Assembly: GCF_905171765.1 (NCBI RefSeq)
Contig: NC_053390.1
Location: 510,367,565 to 510,431,564 of the forward strand
Reading direction: 5' to 3'
Origin: Bufo bufo
Taxonomy: Eukaryota > Chordata > Amphibia > Anura > Bufonidae
Length of the DNA: 64,000 bases
In this document: piece by piece, positions 22,680-32,399 of the stretch
How positions within the stretch are numbered: position 1 is the stretch's first letter
Layout: the number at the start of each line of letters is the position of its first letter
Program-made: the position numbers and the translations under genes
The notes under the pieces: model-generated
Database searches by the model: none
Seen by the model: only the letters and a program-made list of their open reading frames with translations
Told to the model about the DNA's origin: nothing

Positions 22680-23720
22680 TTAAGACATTTTGCGTCTCAG
22701 TGTGCGTTCCATCATGAATCCGGAAGTGACGTATAAGAACTTCCGGTTCCTGGGTTTGACACATTGAACTACATGCGGTCCACGGTGCGTTTCACGTCAC
22801 CGGAAGCTACCCAGAAAGGAAGGCGTGTGCTTCAGAGTGCGGTCCGAATACCGGAAGTAAGTCTCCGGCGTCCGGACGTCAGCTCTGGGAAAGCGCATCA
22901 ATTCAAATAAATAGCGCAACAGCGGCTATACATATTATGGCTCAAGCGATTTGGTTTTTGGGACTTTATCATTTGTCCACATGTAAGTAGGCCTTTTTCT
23001 CTTTTTTCTTTTTGATTGGATGTATCTTGGCTTCGTATGAATAGATATCTTCTCTGAAGGATGCCGGCTCTATACTGATTGAATATATACATCCTCTCTA
23101 GGTACCTACAGTAGGACAGCCCTATTTCTGGTGGTCAACAAAACCATTGGTATCCTGCTTGGAGCTAAGTATCATATTTGTATATCTATGATTGTATTGA
23201 GATCACCCCCTGATGAGCCTAGAAAGTTCTAGGTGAAACGCGTTGGGGTCTCGTTTCTCTATCTGGAGAGCTTCAGCGGCACCCATTCCCTGGGATAACC
23301 ATTGACACTCTTTATGTAATTATCTTCCCCTTGTTAGGGTCTAACAGGGACTGGATAGTATTAGGTTCGGGGACAGGGAACCTCCACCATCAGGGGGTCG
23401 CCCTGGGCTAAGCAGTCTGTAGGGCAATTAGGGTGAGATTTGTCTGCCCTTGCCCTCTCTATAAGACCTTGGTTCTCTCCTCCAAACCCTTCCCTCTATC
23501 CTGTTACTATGAATGTCTTCATGGGGGTTATGACTCCCCTGTAAGAAATTCAAGTATCTGCATGTCTCTTTGCACAATATAACGGTATATATATACCTAT
23601 ACCCCTTCTAATACAATAAAGGTAATTTTAAATGTCACTTTCTTTAGTTGATTAAATCCCCTTTGATATATATGTGACAGAGTATCCAATTATAAATCCC
23701 AATGGTTGTTGGTGTTTTCC
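22680..23720 (+). repeat. PLE-A inverted copy, right part
   Basis: Continues the inverted PLE-A piece after the TTAA transposon: terminal repeat with hammerhead motif, the ATTAAATCCCC boundary, and the first 35 bp or so of the coding region (GAGTATCCAATTATAAATCC), ending at the 15-bp target duplication. Matches the minus-strand body at about 13252-12858, 11916-11277 and 18050-18000. Confidence 0.85.
23203..23250 (+). ncRNA. Hammerhead-ribozyme-like motif, PLE-A inverted copy
   Basis: The best preserved of the set. CTGATGA at 23210-23216, stem II GCCTAGAA/TTCTAGGT, GAAA at 23235-23238, palindrome ACGCGT, then T as the expected cleavage base. Stem I pairs ACCCC before the core with GGGGT after it. 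All hallmarks of a type I hammerhead with minimal stem III are present. Confidence 0.8.
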
Positions 23721-23853
23721 TGATTTAATAAAATACCTGTCACGCGCTGAGACAAAATGGATTTTCAATTTGAATAGCCTCGCCCCAACTGGACTAAACA
23801 GCGAAATGAAGCTATTCGCATTCGACGACCGAAATTGTGTTTTATTTATCTAA
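23721..23853 (+). pseudogene. PLE-B GIY-YIG endonuclease, 3' part
   Basis: Resumes the frame of 11045-11276 after the 12.4-kb insertion. It reads YLSRAETKWIFNLNSLAPTG with the conserved glutamate and the W-I-x-x-L...P-x-G-L-N end of PLE nucleases, then stops at 23851-23853. Directly followed by the PLE-B 3' region with its own hammerhead-like motif. Confidence 0.85.
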
Positions 23854-24320
23854 CTTAAAGACTGCATTGCAATAACCTGATTTGAATAACCCCACCCCAA
23901 AAGGATTCATAAGGAGAAGCACAGGCAAGAGGACTCTATCCCTGAGGAAGAAAGGCGATCCTTTTGAAACGCGTCAGTTTTTGGTCCACAACAGCTCCTG
24001 TAGCTGTAAGCTAGCATGCCGTCACCGGCGCTCTGATTAGGAGCTCAAGCTTTTTTGACTAGGAAACGTGCTGCCGGCCGGGGCACGTTTTCCAACTACA
24101 GCCTGACTGCTACTACCGGACTGGAGGATTGAGACAACTATCAAATATTCACTACTACACATCAACATCACGGAGACTCCTCTACGAGTTCAGGTAGGCA
24201 TGACGGTGTCACATATAGATACTTTTTACAACTTAGAGGACAGCAGATGTGGTAGAATCCTGCTTCTAGTCACTGGTACTTAGGTGCAGTCACAGAGTAA
24301 GCGCAGGAATTCTTCTTTTA
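23854..24320 (+). repeat. PLE-B 3' terminal region
   Basis: Non-coding end of PLE-B. The part from about 24040 is present inverted at 10748-11020. Includes the hammerhead-like motif at 23935-23985. The empty site for the 9771 MITE is at 24297 (GAGTAAGCGCAGGAATTC). Confidence 0.7.
23935..23985 (+). ncRNA. Hammerhead-ribozyme-like motif, PLE-B
   Basis: CTGAGGA (23942-23948; the fifth base is free in the consensus), stem II AAAGG/CCTTT, GAAA (23966-23969), palindrome ACGCGT then C. Stem I is weak, so activity is uncertain. Confidence 0.6.
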
Positions 24321-24582
24321 CAGTATACATTTTTAATGCATTTGTGGATGGCAACTAAATATTGCATGGCCTCTGTTTCAATGATTTTAAGAGCACAAGC
24401 TCTTCTCGATGTATACGCTTATGATATATATGATCTTTGCACACTTCAATATATTATTTTTACAATGCTTGTTAACTTCTGCTTGGATGTGGGTTTTAGG
24501 TGTAAATATTTGTTTTGATGTATGAAGGTGTCAACAGTCCATCATAGGTTTAGGGGGTTCACTTACTTTTGAAGGACTGTTA

Positions 24583-24977
24583 GTGATGAGCGAATCGACT
24601 TCGGATAAAACATCTGAAGTTGATTTGCATAAAACTTCGTTCTAATACTGTACGGAGCAGGAGCTCTGTACAGTATTATAATGTATCAGCTCCGGTGAGC
24701 TGAAGTTATTGCTTCGCAAAGTCTTTGCGCAATAACTTCATAAATTAATTTGTACTGTAAAAAAACAACGAGTTGGGGAAATGGTTTTTTACAAATTAGT
24801 TTACTAATTAATTTATGCGCGAAGTCTCTCAAGTCTTCTCGAAGCAATAACTTTGGCTCATCGGAGCCAATACATTCTAATACCGTATGGAACTCCTTCT
24901 CTGTACAGTATTAGAACGAAGTTTTATGCAAATCGACTTCGGATGTTTCATCCGAAGTTGATTCGCTAATCCCTAAC
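24583..24977. mobile_element. hAT-like foldback MITE
   Basis: Begins TAGTGATGAGCGAATCGACT and ends, on the other strand, with TAGGGATTAGCGAATCAACT. Interior is a long inverted repeat around 24780 (TGTACAGTATTA arms with TAACTTC). No 8-bp duplication is evident. A partial relative lies at 50195-50440. Confidence 0.6.
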
Positions 24978-26150
24978 ATTATTCCCTGTATTTTGTAGGT
25001 TGTCACTTTTTATATTTTTGCAAGTTAAAAACTGATTTTTGTTTCCAGTTCTTGAGATATCTGCTCGTCATTTTAATGATGTTCCAGGTATCTACTTTCA
25101 GAAACTACTTGGATATTGGTGGTTAGTGTGATTTTATTTTGTATTATTTAGGTATTATTTGTACATGTCAAACTTAAGAAAATTGTTCTGGCTATCAAAG
25201 GTCATAGCCAAACAAGCGTGGCAGTGAAAGGGTTAATAAAAGCAAAGCTGTGCTCTGAGTGGTTGCTTTGAACTTGACAACATTACCTAGAGACAGACAG
25301 CAATGTAATACAAGTACATCCATACACAGTGAATGAGCTGTTGCAAAAACAATATTTCCACCTTTATTCCTATTCAGCTAGCCATGAATGTCAGGTAACC
25401 CTACTAACTGAATGCCAAAAGGTCAGGTGGTATGTGTTTGGGTGGGGTGAACATATGGCAGACGAAAACATTACCTCTATAAATAATGCCATGTCCTAAA
25501 AAACAGTCAATGGCAGGAGAACAAGCTGATGCTAAATGAGGCAGTACCAATTATGCCCGAACAGGGCGACAATAATGCACTGAAGTCGAAAGAAATAAAA
25601 TTATGCCACAACAAATTGAGGCTAAATCTCAATGCATGCATGGCGACTAAGAGGTCTATCTGGAGGTCAGTGTGTGAATACAATCAGTATATTAGATATG
25701 GGGAGAGAAAATAAACATAAAACCATAAAAAAGAAAATATAAAAACTATGAAGCAACATGCATAAGAGGTTGATGTCTCCTGCCCTGGAAATTTTATCAT
25801 CCTTACAAATTTTCAATTTTAATGTTTCATGAAAAAAAAAAAAAAAAAATGGCTGCACACATATATAAGCAGTAAAGCTGAGAAATGGGGATCATTCTAA
25901 ATTCAAGTGGTACTATACCTACTATTGGAATCAATGGAGGCTCTTAGCGCACATTTTGATCAAACTTGTGTCGGGCCCATCCACTGTCGGACCCATCCAT
26001 TTACTGCTTATATGTGTGTGCAGCCATTATTATTTTTTTATTTATTATGTTTGCCTTATGGATGTGCACCCATGACTATGATTATGTATAAGAATATGCC
26101 AGTCTAAATTTTCTTGTAGTATCATGAAAAATAAAAGAAATGACCAAGTT
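24978..26150. other. No recognised gene or element
   Basis: AT-rich. It contains a poly-A run near 25830 and short open frames (25529-25714, 25907-26107) without recognisable domains. Duplicated 12-bp words such as GGCCCATCCACT/GGACCCATCCAT near 25975 are not informative. Confidence 0.5.
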
Positions 26151-26380
26151 TCTTAAAGCCTATTGTATTTTTGCACAATAGGCATACAGAGGGCAGAGTA
26201 ATGACAAATAGGGGTCATCATGGGCATACATGGGACACCATAGTTGCTAACAGTTCCAAATTCGCAGGGACTGTCCTTAACATTCAGAAACAGTCCCTGC
26301 AAATTCAGGCTGTCCCAGGCCATAAATGGATGGGGCTGTTTGGTGCATTTCAGAGCTAAGCCTATTTGTCCCGAATTTAC
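26151..26380. other. Unassigned flank of the inverted LTR piece
   Basis: Contains a small hairpin around 26152-26186 (TATTGTATTTTTGCACAATA) and an inverted pair near 26262-26300 (GCAGGGACTGTCC/CAGTCCCTGC). No domain recognised. Confidence 0.4.
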
Positions 26381-26504
26381 AAGCTGCAAAGAGTGTTTTT
26401 TGTTTGACCTTATGTGTGAATAAACACGGACATTTGAATTACGAACTTGTACTTTGCTTCTGTACGGCACCCTCTTATCCCAACTACCAGAGCGAATCCC
26501 CACA
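26381..26504 (+). repeat. Gmr1-type LTR end, inverted
   Basis: Reads TATGTGTGAATAAACACGGA and ends ACCAGAGCGAATCCCCACA in plus orientation, whereas the adjacent element (27497-31892) is on the minus strand. It is the downstream end of the same LTR type, cut at CTGCAAAG, the same word at which the main LTR part stops near 27497. Confidence 0.7.
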
Positions 26505-26512
26505 ATATATAT

Positions 26513-27147
26513 TGTAAGGGATTGTCTCTCTTTCAGGGGGTCACACTCACAGACATCTTCACAGACACCAGGATTTATGGGCCAAAACTGTGTTTTATTG
26601 CGGCACGTCCGCGTAAACATAAGCAGTTGTACAAAATAAACTCCTGCCCGTCTGGGCTCTACCTAAACACATAGGTTTCCCTGACTCACCTCTAAGTACC
26701 GCTTACTGTCAGGGTCTCAGGCTCCAAGCCTTAGCAGGTTCCACTCATCAAGCGTCAGTCCACACAGGGGAGAGATCAGGCTTCGCATAGCCTTGTAGCC
26801 CCTCAGTCTTCCTGACTGAGACCACACACAGAGCCTCTGTTCCAGTATCACCGACACTTCTCCCTCCTCAGACTGACCTACTCTGAGGCGCTTTATGCAA
26901 GCCTGATTACAGCAGGCCTCACCTGCGATCACCTCAGGTAGAAAGGAAAACCTGTATTGGAAGGGTGTGGATTGGGAACTCCGTCTACCAAGCCTAGCCA
27001 CCAGTCCAAGTAAAATCCAGCCCAGAAAATGTATACAAAAATGTCTCAGCAAACTATGCTTTGCTGAGACTACTGCCACTCTCTGGATTTTATCTATCTC
27101 ACCTGAAGTGAAACAACACACCTTCCAGCACTGTTCACATTACCACA
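26513..27147 (-). mobile_element. Solo LTR (second family)
   Basis: The LTR is 635 bp, starting TGTAAGGGATTG and ending TTACCACA on the plus strand (TG...CA), with ATATAT on both sides (26507-26512, 27148-27153). The minus strand has AATAAAACACAG near 26600 as a polyadenylation signal. The duplication is low-complexity, so the borders are moderately sure. Short open frames within are incidental. Confidence 0.6.
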
Positions 27148-27496
27148 ATATATAGACATACAGATATTGAAGATGTACAAAACACTTCCCATTTAGATGT
27201 TGTGGCATCTAAGGGGTTAAACTACAGAGTTGGAGCTAGTGATTTCAGCAGTTGCAGCAAGGTGTCATATAGCACAGCTGACAGCTGAGCTCACACCATC
27301 CTCTTGATGTTTGTTGAATTGTGGTAGATTGCTCCCAATCTGGACGTTACATCCTTTTGTGGGAAGGGATTAAAGAACTAGCAATAAAGTCCATTGTGTG
27401 AAAAAACAAAACAATTATAAAAAAAACTCTGCCCCTTAATATGCCATCACTCGGCCACCTGGATTCCCTGGGTATACCACTATGTGCCTCATAATT
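27148..27496. other. Unassigned segment between LTR pieces
   Basis: No gene seen. Has a short CAGCTGACAGCTG palindrome near 27273. If the inversion proposed in the findings is right, this was originally the flank beyond the Gmr1 LTR. Confidence 0.4.
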
Positions 27497-27955
27497 ATCA
27501 GCTTTGCAGGGTTGGTGTTTGTTCACACCGAGTAGAAAGTTAATGCCTAACAAAAAACGTCACCTTGTCAGTGGTTCTGTCTCCAGCAGTCTAAATGCAG
27601 GCTTTAGGTGGCCTGCTCTCCCAACACACGGGTCTAAACTTTTCAGCCCAGCACAGGGCTCAGATCACAACACACAAGGCGTTCCCTGCTGCTGAGCCCA
27701 GCTGCCTTTTGAAGGATAGCCAGGTGCTGTCAAAACCCAGCCTGGAACGTGGGGAGTAGTCACCAACCCAGCACTTTGACTACTCCCAATAAGAGCCATC
27801 CCAGATCAGCTATTTACAGCCATACTAAATAGCAAAAGTGTCAATCAGCATTAGCTGCCGCTGACACATGAAAATACCGGCTCTTACTTCACCGAGGCCA
27901 GGAACCTCGGTGACACATACCTACCATCAATGACAACCCCTTGTACCTTTCTACA
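27497..27955 (-). repeat. 3' LTR of Gmr1 copy 1, truncated
   Basis: On the minus strand it begins TGTAGAAAGGTACAAGGGG after a purine tract (AACAAAGGGGAAGG, about 27970). Homologous to 33645-34218, but it lacks the last 120 bp or so, which are found inverted at 26381-26504. Confidence 0.75.
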
Positions 27956-28552
27956 TACCTTCCCCTTTGTTCAACCCTGAGAGGGTGAACACACGCTAGA
28001 CAATATACCCGGGACAGGGCATCCGCGTTTCCCTGTAATTGGCCTGCCCTGTGTTCCACCAAAAACTTAAAGTTCTGTAAAGAGAGAATCCACTGGGTGA
28101 CCTGGGCATTTCTGTCCTTGGCTTGGCTGATCCATTTGAGAGGGGAGTGGTCAGTCACCATGGCAGAACTTTCTCCACAACAAATAGTAGCGGAGAAATT
28201 CTAGTGCCCACTTGATAGCCAGGCACTCTCTCTCCACTATACTGTACCTGGTCTCGGCTGGGGTAAGCTTACGGCTGAGGAAGACAACAGGATATTCCTC
28301 CCCGTTGACTTCCTGAGACAGTACAGCACCGAGGCCTACTTCAGAGGCATCGGTCTGTACTATAAACTTCCTTTTGAAGTCGGGTGTCACCAAAACCAGG
28401 GACCAACACAGGGCCGACTTCAAAGCGGAGAAAGCCTTTTCCGCCTGATTATCCCAATGAACCATCACTGACTTGCGTCCCTTCAAAAGCCATGTCAAGG
28501 GTGTGGCCACCGTAGCAAAGTGGGGGACAAACCTCATATAATATCCCACCAT
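27956..28552 (-). pseudogene. RNase H of Gmr1 copy 1
   Basis: Degrades the RNA of the RNA-DNA hybrid in reverse transcription. Reads KFIVQTDASEVGLGAVLSQE (first catalytic aspartate), RYSIVERECLAIKWALEFLR (glutamate), then, after a frameshift near 28160, MVTDHSPLKW (aspartate) and QGNADALSRVY (last aspartate). One frameshift separates the two halves, and the frame to the reverse transcriptase is also lost near 28555. Confidence 0.85.
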
Positions 28553-28561
28553 TCCCAGGAA

Positions 28562-29374
28562 CTATTTTACTTGCCTATAAGTGACAGGTCGGAGCCAATT
28601 CCGTATTGCCTCTATTTTGTTCACTTGGGGTTTGATGACTCTACGCCCAGTGACATACCCCAGGTATTTAGTCTCCTCTAACTCTATCACACATTTCTGG
28701 GGGTTAGCTGTTAGTCCAGCCTTTCGAAGGGAGTCCACTACAGCCTGTACCTTGGGTAGGTGACTTTCCCAGTCGGTACTGTGGATGACAATATCGTCCA
28801 GGTAAGCCGAAGCGTCCCAACGGTGTGGACGCAGCACAATGTCCATGAGCCGTTGAAAGGAGGCGGTGGCGCCGTGCAGACCAAAGGGTAAAACCTTATA
28901 CTGATACAGCCCCTCCGGTGTGATGAAGGCAGTTTTGTCTTTGGCAGCCTCCCTTAGGGGTACCTGCCAGTACCCTTCGGTGAGGTCCAAAACAGAAAAA
29001 TACTGGGCTTGGCCTAACCTCTCAATAAGCTCATTCACCTGAGGCATGGGATACGCATCAAATTTGGAAATCTCATTTAGTTTGCGGAAATCGTTACAGA
29101 ACCGTAATGTCCCGTCTGGCTTGGGAATCAAGACTATTGGACTGGCCCATTCACTTTTGGACTCCTCAATGACGTCTAGTTGTAGCATTAGCTGCACTTC
29201 TTCCGAGATGGCTTGTCGCCGAGCCTCGGGTACCTGGTATGGTTTCAACCTGAGGCTCAACAATGTCATGTTGGATGATAGAAGTGCGTCGAGGGAGGTC
29301 CGAGAATACGTCTGTGTTCCTGCTGATGAACTACCTGGCCTCCTGAGTCTGTTTAGAGGAAAGGCTGTCAGCAA
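28562..29374 (-). pseudogene. Reverse transcriptase of Gmr1 copy 1
   Basis: A 270-residue open stretch with the full palm: VLIPKPDGTLRFCNDFRKLN, motif A YFSVLDLTEGYWQVPL, LPFGLHGATASFQRLMD, motif C AYLDDIVIHS, and NPQKCVIELEETKYLGY. Catalytic aspartates of motifs A and C are intact. It stops at a TAA after PVTYRQVK, where the thumb should lead into the RNase H connection at 28552, so a premature stop ends the frame. Confidence 0.9.
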
Positions 29375-30520
29375 TCTTCACTGTGGCAACTGCTTCCCTT
29401 GTAGCAGACCGTGGGGCTGGAACCTCTTCCCCTAGAAAACCCGGCGGCTGTCGACTGTACTGGTCTCCCTATCTTTCCAAGGTTTGAGTAAATTCGCCGC
29501 CCTGGCTGGTGTACCTTGTAGTTTACATCACCCACTTTTTCGAGTACTTCATAGGGTCCCTGCCACCTAGCCAGGAACTTACTGTCAACCGTCAGTACCA
29601 GAACCAAAACCCAATCTCCCGGGTTAAAGATCCAGACCCGAGCCTGCCGATTATAGACCCTATTCTGGACTTGCTGGACTGCCTCCATATGTTCCCTAAC
29701 AAGTGGCAACACTGTCTCTATCCGCTCTTGCATCTGGGTGACACATTCAATTACACTTTTATATGGTGTGGGTTGTTGTTCCCATGCCTCTTTGGCTATG
29801 TCCAACAGACCGCGAGGATATCGGCCATATAGTAGTTCGAAGGGCGAGAACCCAGTAGAAGCCTGGGGCACCTCTCGCACTGCGAACATGAAATAGGGCA
29901 GAAGAAGGTCCCAATCCCTCTCATCCTTAGACACCACTCTTGTTAACATGTTTTTTAATGTTTGATTAAACCTTTCTACCAGGCCGTCCGGATGAAAAAC
30001 GGACGTCCGTAGCTGTTTTATGTGCAGTAATTTACAGAGTTCCCTCATGACCTTTGACATAAAAGAGGTCCCTTGGTCGGTCAGAATCTCTTTAGGTAGC
30101 CCCACTCGGAAAAACATCTCCATTAACTCCTTAGCTATGAGTTTGGCCGATGTATGTCACAGGGGCACCGCTTCCGGGTACCGAGTGGCATAGTCTAGGA
30201 CAACCAAGATGTGTTGGTGCCCTCTAGTGGACTTTGGTGCTGGGCCTATGAGATCCATAGCGATTCGCTTGAACAGAACCTCGATAATTAGGAGAGGTAC
30301 CAGGAGACTACGTAAATGTGGCTGGGGGCTAGTTATCTGGCAGGTTGGGCAAGACTTGCAAAATTCTTCCACCTCTCTGAACACACTGGGCCAGTAGAAC
30401 CACTGTAGTATCCGGTCCTGCGTTTTCTGCTATCCCAGGTGTCCCCCAAGAACATGTTTGTGGGCTAGCTCCCACACGAGCTTGCGATACGCCTTGGGCA
30501 CCACCAGCTGTTCAACATGC
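29368..30520 (-). pseudogene. Integrase of Gmr1 copy 1
   Basis: Zinc-binding end FCKSCPTCQ (about 30355), first aspartate RIAMDLIGPAPKS, then a stop after YPEAVPL (about 30157). The frame resumes EILTDQGTSFMSKVM with the second aspartate and VERFNQTLKNML with the glutamate. The C-terminal GPY-type motif is FLARWQGPYEVLEKVGDVNY. It lies upstream of reverse transcriptase, which is the Gmr1 hallmark. Broken by at least one stop and a frameshift near the join. Confidence 0.88.
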
Positions 30521-31300
30521 TCACCCAGTAGTTGGTTTACCCAATACAGCATCTTCTGATGAACCACAAAACGGGGAAACATCGACTCGACCCCCGGTTG
30601 TTGAGGTTCACCATCAACTATTACAACATTTTCCCAGGCCCGAGATACTGCTGTTCTGTACCGAAATTTTCCCCGGAGACGTTGAGGTCTGCCAACTTAG
30701 GACCCCGGCGGCAAATCCTTCACGTCTCCCACCATTACACTCAGCGGGGTTCTCTCCCCCTTTCCACCAAATTGGCGGCCACCCCTACCGCTGGCCCTTC
30801 GGTCTCAGGTTCCCAGGGTTCTGGCCTCCCCCCTGAGCAAGGCTACTCTACTGGGGTCACGCCACTCTCAAGGGTATCGGTAACTTTCGTATCAGGCCAC
30901 AGTGCCGGGAAACCCTGGAAGTCTCTCCCAATTATAAGTTTATAATGTAAATTGGTGGCGACAGCCACCTCGTGGGTCCACCTGCCAGCCACCGTGGACA
31001 GAGACACCAGGGAGGTGGGATAGTCCTTTAAGTCTCCATGGATGCACACGACCCCGACTTTTCGGCTAGTATACTCGGCGGGCTACACCAGGGAAGCTCT
31101 TACCAGGGACACCAGACTCCCTGAGTCCAGCAGAGCTACCACCAGAGTATCTCCAACTTCCACCTGGCACAGGTGGCTATTGTCTATAGTCTCTAGGGTA
31201 CCTGTTGCACACAGCTTCCTGGGATACAAGGAGTGGCGGTAGTCATAGTTAGTATATATTGGTTCGCCCCGATGGGGACAGTTGGCTCTTATGTGGCCAG
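30521..31300 (-). pseudogene. Protease region of Gmr1 copy 1
   Basis: Between the gag zinc knuckle and the integrase. The minus strand reads VGDTLVVALLDSGSLVSLVR, with the DSGS active site of an aspartic protease, then DYPTSLVSLSTVAGRWTHEVAVATNLHYKLIIGRDF. Frameshifted. At 30930 it also gives the empty site (AATTATAAGT) for the hAT-like insertion found in copy 2. Confidence 0.75.
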
Positions 31301-31816
31301 GCTCATGACACCACCAACAGACTATCGGAGCTAGGTCTGTAGGGGGTATATCCTGGGCTGGTTTTGCTGGCACCAGTCACTGGGTCTGGGGTGAAGATTT
31401 CCGGGTTTTGACTGCCCCCCTCCCAAAAGAACCCCCTTGTAGTCCTGGTAGCCTCATAGCGCTCCACCAGGTCTACCATCTCAAGGGCATTACCAGGAGA
31501 CACCTGGCCGATCCAATGCTGGAGAGGGTACTGCAAAGCCCTCCAGAATACATCAGCCAACAGATGGTCCAGCATAGCAATGGAACTCAGCAAGTCAGGC
31601 TGCAGCCATTTTTGCAACCGGTGTAACAGATCATAATACTGAGGTCTCGCAAGTTTAGCCGGGTTAAACTCCCACTGATGAACCCGCTGGGCCCGGACCA
31701 ACACATTCACCCCCACTTTTGCCAGAATCTCACCCTTTACTGTCGTGTAATCGGCCGCTTGATCATCTCGTAAGTCGAAAAACACCTGCATATGCACGCA
31801 TCCTCCACCAATTGTG
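31301..31816 (-). pseudogene. Gag with SCAN-like segment and zinc knuckle, Gmr1 copy 1
   Basis: Reads YYDLLHRLQKWLQPDLLSS, then ADVFWRALQYPLQHWIGQVS and ALEMVDLVERYEA. This has the L-x-x-L...W-L-x-P...L-x-x-W-I pattern of the SCAN fold, known to derive from Gmr1-type gag capsids. Downstream, a CWWCHEPGHIRANCP zinc knuckle binds RNA. The N-terminus present in copy 2 is missing. Confidence 0.8.
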
Positions 31817-31892
31817 GGGATTCGCTCTGGTAGTTGGGATAAGCGGGTGCAGTACAGAGGCAAAGTACAAGTTCGTAATTCAAATGTATTTT
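31817..31892 (-). repeat. 5' LTR remnant of Gmr1 copy 1
   Basis: TGTGGGGATTCGCTCTGGTA and about 55 more bases of the downstream LTR end, then truncation at TTCAAATGT into unrelated sequence. Confidence 0.7.
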
Positions 31893-31958
31893 TTTGGACT
31901 ATAAGTCACACTCCCCCACTCCCCCACCCCCTCCCAAAAGCGGGGAAAAAAATGGCTG
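31893..31958. repeat. Short C-rich MITE-like fragment
   Basis: TTTTTTTGGACTATAAGTCACAC followed by CCCCCACTCCCCCACCCCC. A common repeat type in appearance, without identifiable ends. Confidence 0.3.
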
Positions 31959-32345
31959 TGCATGTTATGGTGCGAATGCTAATGACCACTTCCATCAGTC
32001 CAGAGCACCTTCTGCCGTTTTACTGAACCTCAGTTCCTATAGTTTTGTGCATAGTTGAATCGCTTGGCCTCATTTTCAGACTTAAGATATTACTTTTTGG
32101 CTGCAATTCTTTCATGAAGACCACTTCTGGCCAGACTTATACAAACAGTAGATGGGGCTACCTGCGTCTCACTGGTCTCTTCCAGTTTTGAGCTGATGGC
32201 GCTGCTGTACATCTTCTGATTTTGAAGGGAAGTAAGCATGACGTGTCTTTCATTAAGTTTCCTTGGTCAACCACTATTTCTCCAGTCTTCAATGTTGCCC
32301 ATTTCTTTGTGCGTCTTCAAATGAGCTTCATACAGACAGATACTG
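31959..32345 (-). pseudogene. Tc1-like transposase fragment
   Basis: The minus strand translates to LNERHVMLTSLQNQKMYSS, SISLARSGLHERIAAKK-like text (here VCISLARSGLHERIAAKK), then KVLWTDGSGH, where the first DDE aspartate is expected. At least three in-frame stops. N-terminal helix-turn-helix and early catalytic region only. No inverted ends found. Confidence 0.7.
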
Positions 32346-32399
32346 TTTTCTATATGTGTACCCTGCTATAGCAATAAATTGAAGATTTTTTTAACAGAG

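Larger units (their letters stand above)
11277..23720 (-). mobile_element. PLE-A composite insertion, with three nested elements
   Basis: A 12,444-bp insertion in PLE-B, flanked by the 15-bp duplication TGATTTAATAAAATA (11262-11276 and 23721-23735). Read on the minus strand, it consists of an inverted terminal copy (23720-18683), a sense terminal repeat (18680-18051), the coding region (18050-13624) and a 3' terminal repeat (13623-11277). Direct terminal repeats plus an inverted terminal copy are a known arrangement of PLEs. Insertions inside it are a Tc1-like foldback, a solo LTR and a TTAA transposon. Confidence 0.85.
27497..31892 (-). mobile_element. Gmr1-type Ty3/Gypsy retrotransposon, copy 1
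   Basis: Order on the minus strand: truncated 5' LTR (31892-31817), gag with CCHC, protease, integrase, reverse transcriptase, RNase H, then the 3' LTR (27955-27497). Integrase precedes reverse transcriptase, the copia-like order known for Gmr1-type Gypsy elements. Stops and frameshifts break it, and the N-terminal gag is deleted compared with copy 2. Confidence 0.85.

Noticed and set aside
26153..26620. 155-codon minus-strand frame
   Set aside because: It crosses the inverted Gmr1 LTR end and the start of a solo LTR. No conserved domain is seen.
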